Below, piece after piece: positions 1-8,794 of a stretch of DNA of 64,000 nt; the first letter of the stretch is position 1, and each line of letters starts with the position of its first letter. A model generated the notes under the pieces. That model saw only the letters and a list, made by a program, of their open reading frames with translations, was not told where the DNA came from and ran no database searches. Source of the DNA: an uncultured Dehalococcoidia bacterium (GTDB taxonomy: Bacteria > Chloroflexota > Dehalococcoidia > Lucifugimonadales > UBA3495); contig OX638345.1 of NCBI GenBank assembly GCA_951813535.1, positions 1,795,158 to 1,859,157 of the forward strand. Reading direction: 5' to 3'. The position numbers were made by a program, and so were the translations under genes.

Positions 1-2683
1 GAAAGACGGCGGGAACAACTGGGAGCGGGTGCTGTATCGCAGCCAGAACGCCGGCGCAGTCGACCTGTCAATGGACCCCAACAACCCGCGCATCCTCTAC
101 GCTTCCATCTGGGAGACCCGTCGCACGCCCTGGAGCCTCATCAGCGGCGGAGAGGGAAGCGGCATCTTCAAGTCCGTTGACGGCGGAGACACCTGGACGG
201 AGATCACCGACAATCCCGGCCTGCCTGGCGGCCTCAAAGGGCGCATCGGCGTCGCCGTATGCCCCGCCAAATCCGGGCGAGTGTGGGCCACCATCGAGGC
301 CGAGGACTGCGGCCTGTACCGGTCGGACAACGGGGGCGACACCTGGGAGTTGGTCAGCGATGATCGCGACCTGCAGGGGCGGCCCTGGTACTACCAGCAC
401 GTCTTCGCCGACCCGCAGGACGCCGACTCCGTGTGGATCCTCAACTACCAGTGCTGGAAATCCGTGGACGGCGGGCGCAATTTCAGCCGCGTGACCACGC
501 CCCACGGCGATGACCACGACCTGTGGATCGACCCCAACAACCCGTTGCGGATGATCGAGGGTAACGACGGCGGCGCCTGCGTCAGCTTCAACGGCGGCGA
601 GACCTGGTCCAGCATCTACAACCAGCTCACCGCCCAGTTCTATCACCTGACCACCGACAACCGCTTCCCCCACCGGGTGTACGGCACCCAGCAGGACAAC
701 ACGGCCATCAGCGTCCCGTCCCGCACGCACAAGGGGGCCATACCCTGGGGCGACTGCTACGTGGTGGGCAACTCCGAGAGCGGCCACATCGCCCTGCATC
801 CGGATGATCCCGACACGGTGATCTCCGGCGCAATCGGCAGCTCGGCTGGCGGCGGCGGCAACCTGCTGCACTACGACCACGGCACCGGGCAGGTGCGGAT
901 CATCACGGTGTGGCCCGAGCTCTACACCGGCTGGGGCGCCCAGGACATGAGGTACCGCTTCCAGTGGACCTATCCCATCATGTTCTCGCCCCACGACCCA
1001 CAGACCCTGTACGTGGCCGGCAACGTGGTGTTCCGCAGCACGGATCTGGGCAGCAGCTGGGAGCCCATCAGCCCCGACCTGACGCGTCACGATCCTTCCA
1101 CCCTCGAACCTTCCGGAGGCCCCATCACCAAGGACACCTCCGGCGCAGAGGTCTACGCCACCATCTTCGCCTTCGTGGAATCTCCCCACGAGCCAGGCGT
1201 CTTCTGGGCCGGCTCCGACGATGGACTGGTGCATGTTTCCCGCGACGGCGGCGCCACGTGGGACCCGGTCACACCCGAAGGCCTGCCGGAATGGACGCTC
1301 ATCTGCATGATCGACGCTTCGCCCCACGACCCGGCGACGGCCTACATCGCGGCCACCCGCTACAAGCTGGACGACACGCGCCCGATGCTCTACCGGACCA
1401 CCGACTACGGCCAGACCTGGACTTTGATCACCGCCGGCCTGCCCGACGATGATTACACCCGCGTGGTTCGAGAAGACCCCGGCCGGCCGGGCCTGCTGTA
1501 CGCGGGCACCGAAACCGGAGCGTACGTGTCCTTCAACCAGGGGGATTCCTGGCAGCCGCTGCGGGCGAATCTGCCGGTGGTTCCGGTGTACGACCTGGCG
1601 ATCAAGGACGACAACCTGGTCGCCGCCACCCACGGGCGGTCCTTCTGGATCCTGGACGACCTGACCCAGCTGCGGCAGCTCGCACCGTCCCTGGCCGATC
1701 AGCAGTTTGCCCTGCTGCAGCCCCGGGAGACCTTACGGATCCGGTCACCCTTCCGCGACCGGAAGCCCAGTCCCGGCAAGATCTACCGGGCCGGCCTGGG
1801 CGCGGACGTGACCTACAGCGAATCCCTGGGCAGAGCCGGCGAAACCGTCCGCAAGTTCTGGGATGCCGGCGAGAACCCGCCCGACGGTGTGATGATCCAC
1901 TACCACCTTCGGGAGGCCTCCGAGGAAGTGACCCTCACCATCCTGGACGCAGCCGGGGAGGTCATCCAGATCTTCTCCAGCAAGCCCTCGGAAGCCGGCG
2001 CGGAAGCCGGGGAACCCCGGGTACCGGCCGAGGCGGGCATGAACCGCTTCGTGTGGAGCATGCGCTATCCGCCGGCCCGCAAGGTGCCCGAGGACAAGAC
2101 CACCGAGGACGCCGTCATCGGCCCCCTGGCGTCGCCCGGCGAGTATCAGGTGACGCTGCGCGTGGGCGACGACTCCCAGACCCAGGCTTTCCGCATCGTC
2201 AAGGACCCCCGGGTGGGCGCCAGCCAGGAAGACCTGGACGCCCAGTTCAAGTTCCTCATCGAGATCCGCGACAAGGTGTCGGAAACCCACGATGGCATCA
2301 ACCAACTGCGCCGGGTCCGCCAGCAGGTGGACCAGTGGGTGAGCCGCGCCGAGGGACATCCCTCGGCTGAGACGGTGTCCGATGCAGCGGAGTCGGTGCA
2401 GGAGAAATTGAGCCCGATCGAAGACCTGTTGATCCAGTCGGCGTACCGGGGCGCCCGTGACCGGCTGGACCTGCCGGCCCGGCTCAACCGCAAGCTGGCG
2501 GAACTCACCGCCGTTGTTGCCGCCGCCGACTTTGCCCCACCCCAGCAGGCGTACCAGGTGTTCGACTACCTCTCCGGTGAGATCGACCAGCAGCTGACGA
2601 CGCTACAGCAGGTCATCGATGAAGACGTGACCCAGTTCGCCAATCTGGTGCGTGACCTGGACATCCCGACCATCGCGACGTAA
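1..2683 (+). CDS. BNR/sortilin-like beta-propeller protein (5' truncated)
   Basis: The reading frame is already open at base 2, and the residues before the first possible start (KDGGNNWERVLY) match the family, so the gene begins outside the window. At least 893 residues remain. The first two thirds carry repeated Asp-box/BNR signatures (for example SVDGGDTW, SDNGGDTW, SRDGGATW), as in the WD40/YVTN/BNR-like 'glycosyl hydrolase' proteins related to the Vps10/sortilin propeller. The last third is a beta-rich region (from about residue 590) followed by a helical tail. Proteins of this kind are usually exported. A sialidase activity is not shown by the sequence, so a binding or peptidase-linked role is equally possible. 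No signal peptide can be judged because the start is missing. Confidence 0.85.
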   Translation, partial: KDGGNNWERVLYRSQNAGAVDLSMDPNNPRILYASIWETRRTPWSLISGGEGSGIFKSVDGGDTWTEITDNPGLPGGLKGRIGVAVCPAKSGRVWATIEAEDCGLYRSDNGGDTWELVSDDRDLQGRPWYYQHVFADPQDADSVWILNYQCWKSVDGGRNFSRVTTPHGDDHDLWIDPNNPLRMIEGNDGGACVSFNGGETWSSIYNQLTAQFYHLTTDNRFPHRVYGTQQDNTAISVPSRTHKGAIPWGDCYVVGNSESGHIALHPDDPDTVISGAIGSSAGGGGNLLHYDHGTGQVRIITVWPELYTGWGAQDMRYRFQWTYPIMFSPHDPQTLYVAGNVVFRSTDLGSSWEPISPDLTRHDPSTLEPSGGPITKDTSGAEVYATIFAFVESPHEPGVFWAGSDDGLVHVSRDGGATWDPVTPEGLPEWTLICMIDASPHDPATAYIAATRYKLDDTRPMLYRTTDYGQTWTLITAGLPDDDYTRVVREDPGRPGLLYAGTETGAYVSFNQGDSWQPLRANLPVVPVYDLAIKDDNLVAATHGRSFWILDDLTQLRQLAPSLADQQFALLQPRETLRIRSPFRDRKPSPGKIYRAGLGADVTYSESLGRAGETVRKFWDAGENPPDGVMIHYHLREASEEVTLTILDAAGEVIQIFSSKPSEAGAEAGEPRVPAEAGMNRFVWSMRYPPARKVPEDKTTEDAVIGPLASPGEYQVTLRVGDDSQTQAFRIVKDPRVGASQEDLDAQFKFLIEIRDKVSETHDGINQLRRVRQQVDQWVSRAEGHPSAETVSDAAESVQEKLSPIEDLLIQSAYRGARDRLDLPARLNRKLAELTAVVAAADFAPPQQAYQVFDYLSGEIDQQLTTLQQVIDEDVTQFANLVRDLDIPTIAT

Positions 2684-2759
2684 GCGGCCGCCGCGCCTCC
2701 AATCCGCTATCCATGTCCACACCACCCGTTGACACTACATCGATGGGTGGAAGGGCGAA

Positions 2760-3092
2760 TCAGTCCTCCAGGAGGATGTAGACCGCCCCCGACGGGGACA
2801 GATCGTGGTGCGAGTGTCCCTTGCCGGTGACGTCCTCCATGAGCCGGATGTCACCGGCCCGCAGCACCCGCTTGGAACCATCGCTGGCTCCGATCTCCAC
2901 CTCGCCGGACAGGTGGATGATCAGCCTGCGTTCGGGCAGAGGATGAAAGTCCATCTGCCGCGAACCGTCAAACTCCTGGACGCGCGCCTCGGAGATGTTG
3001 ATCAGCGCCCCCAACTCCGGATGCTCCTCCAGCTTCAGGTCTTCGATGTGGCTCTCGCCGTCGGCGTCCGAAAATATCCGATAAATTGCCAT
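2760..3092 (-). CDS. Small cupin-domain protein
   Basis: This 110-residue protein has a single cupin barrel: the FHPLPERRLIIHLSGEVEIG stretch and the later GDIRLMEDVTGKGHSHHDL stretch match the two halves of a cupin fold, with a His pair (GHSHHD) that could hold a metal. The open frame continues upstream, but the ATG at 3092 gives the normal cupin N terminus (MAIYRIFSD), and a G-rich stretch precedes it; the upstream extension has unusual composition. It converges on the preceding propeller gene and is divergent from the peptidase gene at 3250. The substrate is unknown. Confidence 0.75.
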   Translation of the reverse strand: MAIYRIFSDADGESHIEDLKLEEHPELGALINISEARVQEFDGSRQMDFHPLPERRLIIHLSGEVEIGASDGSKRVLRAGDIRLMEDVTGKGHSHHDLSPSGAVYILLED

Positions 3093-3249
3093 TTCGCCCC
3101 CGCATGTCCGTGGAAATTTCGCTGCTAGCGCGCACGACTCTAGCACGCCGATGCCATGACCGCGCTTTCTACGATCCCAATCCGGGCAAATCCTTTGGCA
3201 TATCGTCGCCGTAATAACTGAAATCGCTCCAAAAAGGTACGCAGCCGAT

Positions 3250-4701
3250 ATGCTCGATATTGCCCGTAAATCCCGTCTCTTCGGTCCCGTTTTGACCCTG
3301 AGCGTCCTGCTTTGGTTGATTGCTGCGGCCTGCGTCCCCGGGCCGCCGCCGGCGACCCCGGACGCGTCGTCGACGATCCGCCAGGCTGGGGAGGCGGCCG
3401 CAGAGCCCACGGTCGTACTCACCAAACCGCCGACGCCGACGCCGCAATCTACTGTCGCAGCTCCCGCTGCAACGTCCACCATCCTGCCGGAGGCGGCAAC
3501 CGCGGACCGAGAGCCGCCGTCCGCCGCAAGTGCGGCCATTTTTGACGACCTGCCCCGGCTGCGAGAGCAGACCTTCAGCTACCTGATCGAAATGGCGGAG
3601 GACGTGGGGGTCAGGACCAGCGGCACCGACCTGGAACACGCGGCCGCCCAGTTCCTGGTGGGACGCCTGGCGGAGTTGGGATACAGTCCCGAAGTCCAGG
3701 AATTCTCCTGGGACTCGCCCACGGCCAGCCTTGAAATTGTCGGGCACAACCTGGGCATCCTGGACGCCAACATCCTGACCGGAACCGCCGGCGGCCAGGC
3801 AACGGCGGCGCTGGTGTCAGTGGGTCTAGGCAAGCCGGAGGACATTCCCGCCGAGGGTCTGGAAGGCAAAATAGCCCTGATCGAGCGGGGCGAAATCACC
3901 TTTGGCAGCAAGGTGGCCCGGGTGCATGACGCCGGCGCCGTGGCCGCCATCATTTACAACAACGAGCGGGGAGGCTTCCGGGGCACCCTGGGCGGCAGGA
4001 GCCAGATACCCGTCGTCGCCCTGTCACAGGGTGACGGGCGCAAACTCAAGGAGTTGATGGACCGGGGCGAGCCAGTGGAAGCCACCGTTGCGGTCCAGGA
4101 CAACGCCGTTCCCTCCCGCAATGTGATTGCCGAACTACCCGGTGCCGGCGAGGGCGTCGTTTTACTGGGCGCCCACTACGACACTGTTCCCGACTCCATT
4201 GGCGCTTCCGACAACTCCTCGGGCATGGGCGCGCTGCTGGCGGTGGCGGAACGACTGGAGGGTCGCTCCTTACCGTTCACCCTGCGGTTTGTGGCCTTCG
4301 GTTCGGAGGAAACGGGGCTGCACGGCAGCGAGTACTACGTGGAAAGCCTTTCGCCGGAGGAACTGGCGGAAATTTACCTGATGATAAATCTGGACTCGGT
4401 TGGTTCCGGCGACGGCCTGGTGGTGTCGGGTGATCGCTGGGTGGTCGGCCACATCAGGGAGACGGCCAACCGGGAAGGCATTCCGCTGGAAGTCAGCGCC
4501 CGGGCCGAAATGGGCAGTGACCACGCCAACTTTCGGAATGCCTGGGTGCCCACCGTCTTTTTCCGGTCCAACGACCTGTCCCGCATCAACACCCCCGCCG
4601 ATACCATGGAAACCATAAACCAGGACCTGCCGGGCGACGTAACCGCCCTGGCGCTGGACCTGCTGGAAAACGTGGACACGCTGCCCGGCTACGGTCAGTA
4701 A
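3250..4701 (+). CDS. Lipoprotein M28-family metallopeptidase with PA domain
   Basis: The protein has 483 residues. A lipoprotein signal peptide with the lipobox-like LIAAAC near residues 22-27 is followed by a Pro/Thr-rich spacer to about residue 95. A protease-associated (PA) domain lies roughly at residues 150-275, and an M28 aminopeptidase domain at about 285-480. The zinc ligands of the family are all visible: H309 and D311 in AHYDT, D321 in ASDNSSG, E353/E354 in SEETG, D382 in NLDSVG and H425 in DHANF. It is expected to remove N-terminal residues from peptides outside the cytoplasmic membrane, anchored by a lipid. It stands alone, divergent from the cupin gene. Confidence 0.92.
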   Translation: MLDIARKSRLFGPVLTLSVLLWLIAAACVPGPPPATPDASSTIRQAGEAAAEPTVVLTKPPTPTPQSTVAAPAATSTILPEAATADREPPSAASAAIFDDLPRLREQTFSYLIEMAEDVGVRTSGTDLEHAAAQFLVGRLAELGYSPEVQEFSWDSPTASLEIVGHNLGILDANILTGTAGGQATAALVSVGLGKPEDIPAEGLEGKIALIERGEITFGSKVARVHDAGAVAAIIYNNERGGFRGTLGGRSQIPVVALSQGDGRKLKELMDRGEPVEATVAVQDNAVPSRNVIAELPGAGEGVVLLGAHYDTVPDSIGASDNSSGMGALLAVAERLEGRSLPFTLRFVAFGSEETGLHGSEYYVESLSPEELAEIYLMINLDSVGSGDGLVVSGDRWVVGHIRETANREGIPLEVSARAEMGSDHANFRNAWVPTVFFRSNDLSRINTPADTMETINQDLPGDVTALALDLLENVDTLPGYGQ

Positions 4702-5225
4702 CTCCCCTCACACGTCGTGGCTCAAGGGTACCGTGGTACGCCGGTGAACGCGGCGCTCCTGACGGGAAAATCGCACCCTGGATTCCTCTGTTTGCTCTGA
4801 TCGGCTCGCTGGCACGCCGCCGAGAACCGTCAACGCCGCGTGAAACTCGACCTCGGCATCGACTGCCCGAGCCGGGATACCAGCGAGCAGACCCTTGCCG
4901 CGATGCGCCGGGAAACGCTGGCACTCTCGGCAGCGCCCACGGAAGTAGGACAACTCCCACAACCTCGCGGCGCGCTACTGAATGGGATACACAACCTGTG
5001 TCGAGAAGACCTGTACCGCCAGGCGGAACGGCTCCAGCGCAAGGGAAAGTTTGAGCGCGCGGTCCGGGCGCGCATCAGGTTGACGCGCATCTTGAGCGGG
5101 CTGCATACTCACCGTCGTCAGCCAGCTTGGGCTGCGAACTCGCTGGACACCGAGTCGCGTCCCGAAGGGAAACGCGATATGCCCGGTCAAACGGGAACCT
5201 ATACAGTTTCAGAGGGAGGTGAACC
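4702..5225. other. Intergenic region, no supported gene
   Basis: These 524 bases lie between the M28 peptidase and the CoA-transferase. A GTG-started open frame at 4840-5250 runs into the CoA-transferase start but resembles no family I know and has no convincing ribosome-binding site. No RNA gene or terminator was recognised. A strong Shine-Dalgarno (GGAGGT) at the 3' end belongs to the next gene. Confidence 0.5.
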
Positions 5226-7694
5226 GTGGCAGGACCATGTACAGGCCTGACCGTCCTGGATTTCTCGTTGGGGATGCCAGGTGCCCTCTGTACCCTGGTA
5301 ATGGCCGACTACGGGGCCGAGGTGATCAAGGTCGAACCTCCCGGCGGAGACCCTTTCCGCTCTCAGCCCGCCTGGATTTCATGGAACCGGGGAAAGAAAG
5401 GCATCGTGCTGGATCTCAGCACTGAGGAAGGCCGCCAGCAAGCCATCCAGTTGGCTGCCGGCGCCGATGTTCTGGTGGAGTCCTTCCGGCCCGGCGACAT
5501 GGCCGATTGGGGTTTGGAGTACGACACCCTGTCGCAGCTTTACCCTCAACTGGTCTACTGCTCCATCACCGGCTTTGGGCAAAAGGGCCCGCTCCGTCGG
5601 GTCAAAGGATACGAGGGTGTCGTTGCGGCCAAAGCCGGCCGGATGCTCAACCTGGAGGGACAGCCCAACCGGGAGGGCCCGGTGTACTCGGCGGTGCACA
5701 CCGGCAGCTGGCACGCCAGCCAGGCCGCGGTGCGTGGCATCCTGGGCGCACTGCGCGTGCGTGACCTGTCCGGGCGCGGGCAATGGGTCCAGACCAGCAT
5801 CGTTCAGGCCCTGGCCTCTCCCCACGACAACAATGTCGGCGACGGCGGACTGGTGAACATGCAGCTCCGGCGCCGGGACCCGGAACGGTTCCCGGCGAGA
5901 CCCCGCGGCCGGGGCCTCTCGTCCATCGGCTACGTTCCCGTGCGTACCGGGGACGGCACCTGGCTTCAACACGCCAATCAGAGGGTCCCGCACATCCAGG
6001 GGCATCTCAAGGCCATTGGCCTCGGGCCGCTGCTTGAGGACGAGCGCTTCGCCAGGGTTCCCGCCTTGAACTTCGAGAACCAGGAACTCCTGCGCCGGGA
6101 GATACTGGACAAGCAGCTGGAGAAAACCGCCGACGAGTGGATGGAGATTTATCTCGAGGACGGCAACATCGCCGCCGAGCCCTATCGCACCAGCGTCCAG
6201 GCCATGGACCATCCCGCCGTGGTCGACAACGGGACCGTGGTAACGGTCGATGATCCCCGCGTGGGCCCCATGCGGACCCTGGCCCCGCTGGTGGATCTGA
6301 AGGGAACCCCCGGAGAGCCCAGCGGGCCGGCCCCGGATGTCGGACAGCACAACGCCGAAGTGCTCGAACGCCTCGGACGCGCCGCACCGGACGCCGCCGC
6401 CTCGACCGAAGCGAACGGCGCATCGGCCCCGCCCCACCCGCTGTCCGGGATAACGGTGCTGGACCTGGCGACAATCCAGGCCGGGCCCTACGGCGCCGCA
6501 TTGCTGGCTGATCTTGGCGCTAGGGTTATCAAAATCGACGCCACCGACCGGCGATTGGACGAGGGCCGGCGTTCCACTTCGGTGGCAATCGCCGACGCCC
6601 GGACCTACGCCGGCAAGGAAGGCATCCAGATCGACCTCCAAACCCCCGAGGGCAAGGAGATCATCCACAAGCTCATCGCCCGGGCCGACGCGCTCTCGCA
6701 CAACTTCCGCCTCGGCGTTCCGGAGCGTCTCCAGATCGACTGGGAGACCTGCCGGAAGATCAACCCCCGCCTGATCCACGTGTGGATGGCTTCCTACGGT
6801 GAGCACGGACCCCACGCCCGCCGGCCGGGCGCCCATCCCATCCCCGGCGCCATCATGGGCGGCGCCATGCGTCAGATGGGCCGGGGCATGCCCCCGCCTC
6901 CGGAACAGGTCATGGATGTTGAGGAGACCGTGGAGGCAACTCGCTGGCTCATGAAGTCTAACTGGGGGCCGGACCAGAACACCTCACCGGCGGTGGCCAC
7001 TGCCGTCATGCTGGGCCTGCGGGCGCGAGAAGCAACCGGCATGGGCCAGCCCATCCATCTCACCATGCTCAACGCCAATGCGTGGACCAACGCTGACGAG
7101 TATTACGACCACAAGAACCGCCCGCCCATCACCATGCCCGACGCAGACATCCACGGCCTTCACGCCCTCTACCGCCTGTACCGCTGCCGGGAAGGTTGGG
7201 TGTTCCTGGGCTGCCTGTTCCAGGACGAGTGGGAAACATTCTGCCGCACCGTGCAACGGGAAGAACTCCTAGCCGACCGCCGCTTCTCCACCGCGGAGGC
7301 GCGGCAGGCCAACGACGATGCCCTGGTCGCCGAAATTTCGGCGATCCTCGCCGGGCGCGCCGCCTCCGAATGGGAGGAGTTGCTGACCAATGCGGATGTC
7401 GGCTGTGTCCAGGCGGACGAAGCCGTGGAGGGTGACTTTTACGCCGACCATCCCCACGCCCGGGCCAACGATCTCAGCGTGGAGGTCGAGCACCCGCACG
7501 TTGGCAAATATCGGCGTTACGGGGGATTGGTCGAGTTTTCCCTGACCCCAGGTGTCTACGAAACTTCCATCCAGGTCGGGCAGCACACCAGGCCCCTGCT
7601 CCGCGAACTCGGATACGGGGACCAGGAAATCGAGGAGCTGGGCACGCGGGGCATCGTCCAGTGGGCCGACCCATCGGTGGGCGGGGCACCCTAG
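5226..7694 (+). CDS. Two-domain CaiB/BaiF family III CoA-transferase
   Basis: The 822-residue protein contains two complete family III CoA-transferase domains in tandem (about residues 1-395 and 405-800), separated by an Ala/Glu-rich linker. Each begins with the family signature: LTVLDFSLGMPGALCTLVMA then GAEVIKVEPP in the first, and ITVLDLATIQAGPYGAALLA then ARVIKID in the second. Single-domain members are about 400 residues and work as dimers, so this fusion may supply both halves of the interlocked dimer in one chain. The reaction is transfer of CoA between carboxylic acids; the acid cannot be predicted. The GTG start at 5226 is chosen because GGAGGT lies just upstream and the domain begins at once. 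Confidence 0.9.
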   Translation: MAGPCTGLTVLDFSLGMPGALCTLVMADYGAEVIKVEPPGGDPFRSQPAWISWNRGKKGIVLDLSTEEGRQQAIQLAAGADVLVESFRPGDMADWGLEYDTLSQLYPQLVYCSITGFGQKGPLRRVKGYEGVVAAKAGRMLNLEGQPNREGPVYSAVHTGSWHASQAAVRGILGALRVRDLSGRGQWVQTSIVQALASPHDNNVGDGGLVNMQLRRRDPERFPARPRGRGLSSIGYVPVRTGDGTWLQHANQRVPHIQGHLKAIGLGPLLEDERFARVPALNFENQELLRREILDKQLEKTADEWMEIYLEDGNIAAEPYRTSVQAMDHPAVVDNGTVVTVDDPRVGPMRTLAPLVDLKGTPGEPSGPAPDVGQHNAEVLERLGRAAPDAAASTEANGASAPPHPLSGITVLDLATIQAGPYGAALLADLGARVIKIDATDRRLDEGRRSTSVAIADARTYAGKEGIQIDLQTPEGKEIIHKLIARADALSHNFRLGVPERLQIDWETCRKINPRLIHVWMASYGEHGPHARRPGAHPIPGAIMGGAMRQMGRGMPPPPEQVMDVEETVEATRWLMKSNWGPDQNTSPAVATAVMLGLRAREATGMGQPIHLTMLNANAWTNADEYYDHKNRPPITMPDADIHGLHALYRLYRCREGWVFLGCLFQDEWETFCRTVQREELLADRRFSTAEARQANDDALVAEISAILAGRAASEWEELLTNADVGCVQADEAVEGDFYADHPHARANDLSVEVEHPHVGKYRRYGGLVEFSLTPGVYETSIQVGQHTRPLLRELGYGDQEIEELGTRGIVQWADPSVGGAP

Positions 7695-7700
7695 TGGAAT

Positions 7701-7829
7701 CGTCAGAATCAGGATTTTCCAGATTAGAAGATTGACAGGATTGGGAATGTTCTACTGCTGTAAGGTTTCAATCTGGCCAATCCTGAAATCCCGAAAATCC
7801 TGATTCTGACAAATTTACGAAGGAAGGTA
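7701..7829. repeat. Dispersed palindromic repeat R, copy 1
   Basis: The unit opens with CGTCAGAATCAGGATT (7701) and closes with AATCCTGATTCTGAC (about 7796-7810), so its ends are inverted repeats. The inside is built from shorter AATCCTG-like words. The tail TTACGAAGGAAGGTAAC supplies the ribosome-binding site of the HAD gene at 7834. Related copies lie at 15535-15570/16775-16894 (split by an IS110 element) and 63333-63572. Confidence 0.8.
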
Positions 7830-7833
7830 ACAC

Positions 7834-8193
7834 TTGGCAATACTGGTCAGTTTCGATATAGATGGCACGCTGGAAGCCGGGGATCCGCCCGGGCCGGTAA
7901 CCATGAGCATGGTCCGCAAGGCCCAGGCTCACGGATGCATCATCGGCAGCTCATCCGACCGCCCGCTTCCGGTGCAGCAGACCATCTGGGATAGATACCG
8001 GATCGAGGTGAGCTTTATCTCGCACAAGCAGGACCTTCCCGATGTCAGGTCGCGTTTCCCGGCCGAGGCGTACTACCATATCGGTGATACCGAGATGGAC
8101 CGCCAACTTGCCCAGGAAGCCGGTTTCGATTTCATCTGGATGGACGCCGGTCATACCGAGCCGTGGATCAGCAATGGAGCCAACCCGGAGTAG
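7834..8193 (+). CDS. Short HAD-like hydrolase
   Basis: The 119-residue protein begins with the HAD motif I (SFDIDGTLE; nucleophile D8 and acid D10) and ends with a motif IV-like HIGDTEMDRQLA stretch, the acidic end of a HAD core. There is no cap domain, and the length is small for a HAD phosphatase, which suggests a minimal C0-type member. The start is TTG at 7834, supported by GAAGGAAGGT six bases upstream, a site contributed by the repeat element R. The phosphate substrate is unknown. Confidence 0.75.
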   Translation: MAILVSFDIDGTLEAGDPPGPVTMSMVRKAQAHGCIIGSSSDRPLPVQQTIWDRYRIEVSFISHKQDLPDVRSRFPAEAYYHIGDTEMDRQLAQEAGFDFIWMDAGHTEPWISNGANPE

Positions 8194-8311
8194 GTGCGCG
8201 ATCTCGACGGACACACATCTTTAGACAAATGCCGCGCATCGCATATAATCCGCGCCAGATGATGCCGACAACGGCAGCGCGCCGCAAGCAAGTTTCGCAG
8301 GAGGGAGAACC

Positions 8312-8740
8312 ATGTCGACAATTCCCGGTCTGGAAAGACCCGGTCCAGTTCCCAATGATATGACCAGGCCTTTCTGGGACGCCTGCAACGAACGGCGACT
8401 GGTGCTGCAGAACTGTACCTCCTGTCAGAGGCTGCACTACCCGCCGGCCCAGCGGTGCGACCAATGCGGCTCGGCCGACAATTTCCAATGGAAAGAAGTC
8501 GAGGGCAAGGGACACATCGACGTCTACATGGTGATCCGCGACTCTCGAATTCGAGGGTTCCGGTCGGCGCAGCCCATCAACTTTGCGGTGATCACCCTGG
8601 ACGAGGACCCGGGCATCAACTTCCTGTCCAACCTGCCCGGGACCCCGACGGGGGAGGTCCCCGTGGGAGCCCCGGTGGAACTGATATTTGAGGAAACGAG
8701 CACCGGCCAGCTGGTACACGAATGGCAGGTGGTCACTTAG
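8312..8740 (+). CDS. DUF35 zinc-ribbon/OB-fold protein, thiolase partner
   Basis: The 142-residue protein has a rubredoxin-like zinc ribbon (C35-x2-C38 and C49-x2-C52) followed by an OB fold (about residues 60-140), the layout of the DUF35 acyl-CoA-associated family. AGGAGGG precedes the ATG. It lies 54 bases upstream of a thiolase-like gene on the same strand. In known pairs the DUF35 subunit binds next to the thiolase fold and shapes its acyl-CoA or sterol-chain substrate site, so the two probably form one complex. Confidence 0.88.
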   Translation: MSTIPGLERPGPVPNDMTRPFWDACNERRLVLQNCTSCQRLHYPPAQRCDQCGSADNFQWKEVEGKGHIDVYMVIRDSRIRGFRSAQPINFAVITLDEDPGINFLSNLPGTPTGEVPVGAPVELIFEETSTGQLVHEWQVVT

Positions 8741-8794
8741 TCCACCCGGGTCATGCGGATTCGGTAACAGCGCAGCAGGCATGAGGGAGCTGAG

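Noticed and set aside
68-1633. A 521-codon minus-strand open frame
   Set aside because: It lies opposite the propeller gene and has the Val/Gly/Arg/His-rich composition that GC-rich DNA gives in the wrong frame. The plus strand has the BNR motifs.
4840-5250. 136-codon open frame between the peptidase and CoA-transferase genes
   Set aside because: No recognisable family, no ribosome-binding site, and it overlaps a well-supported start.
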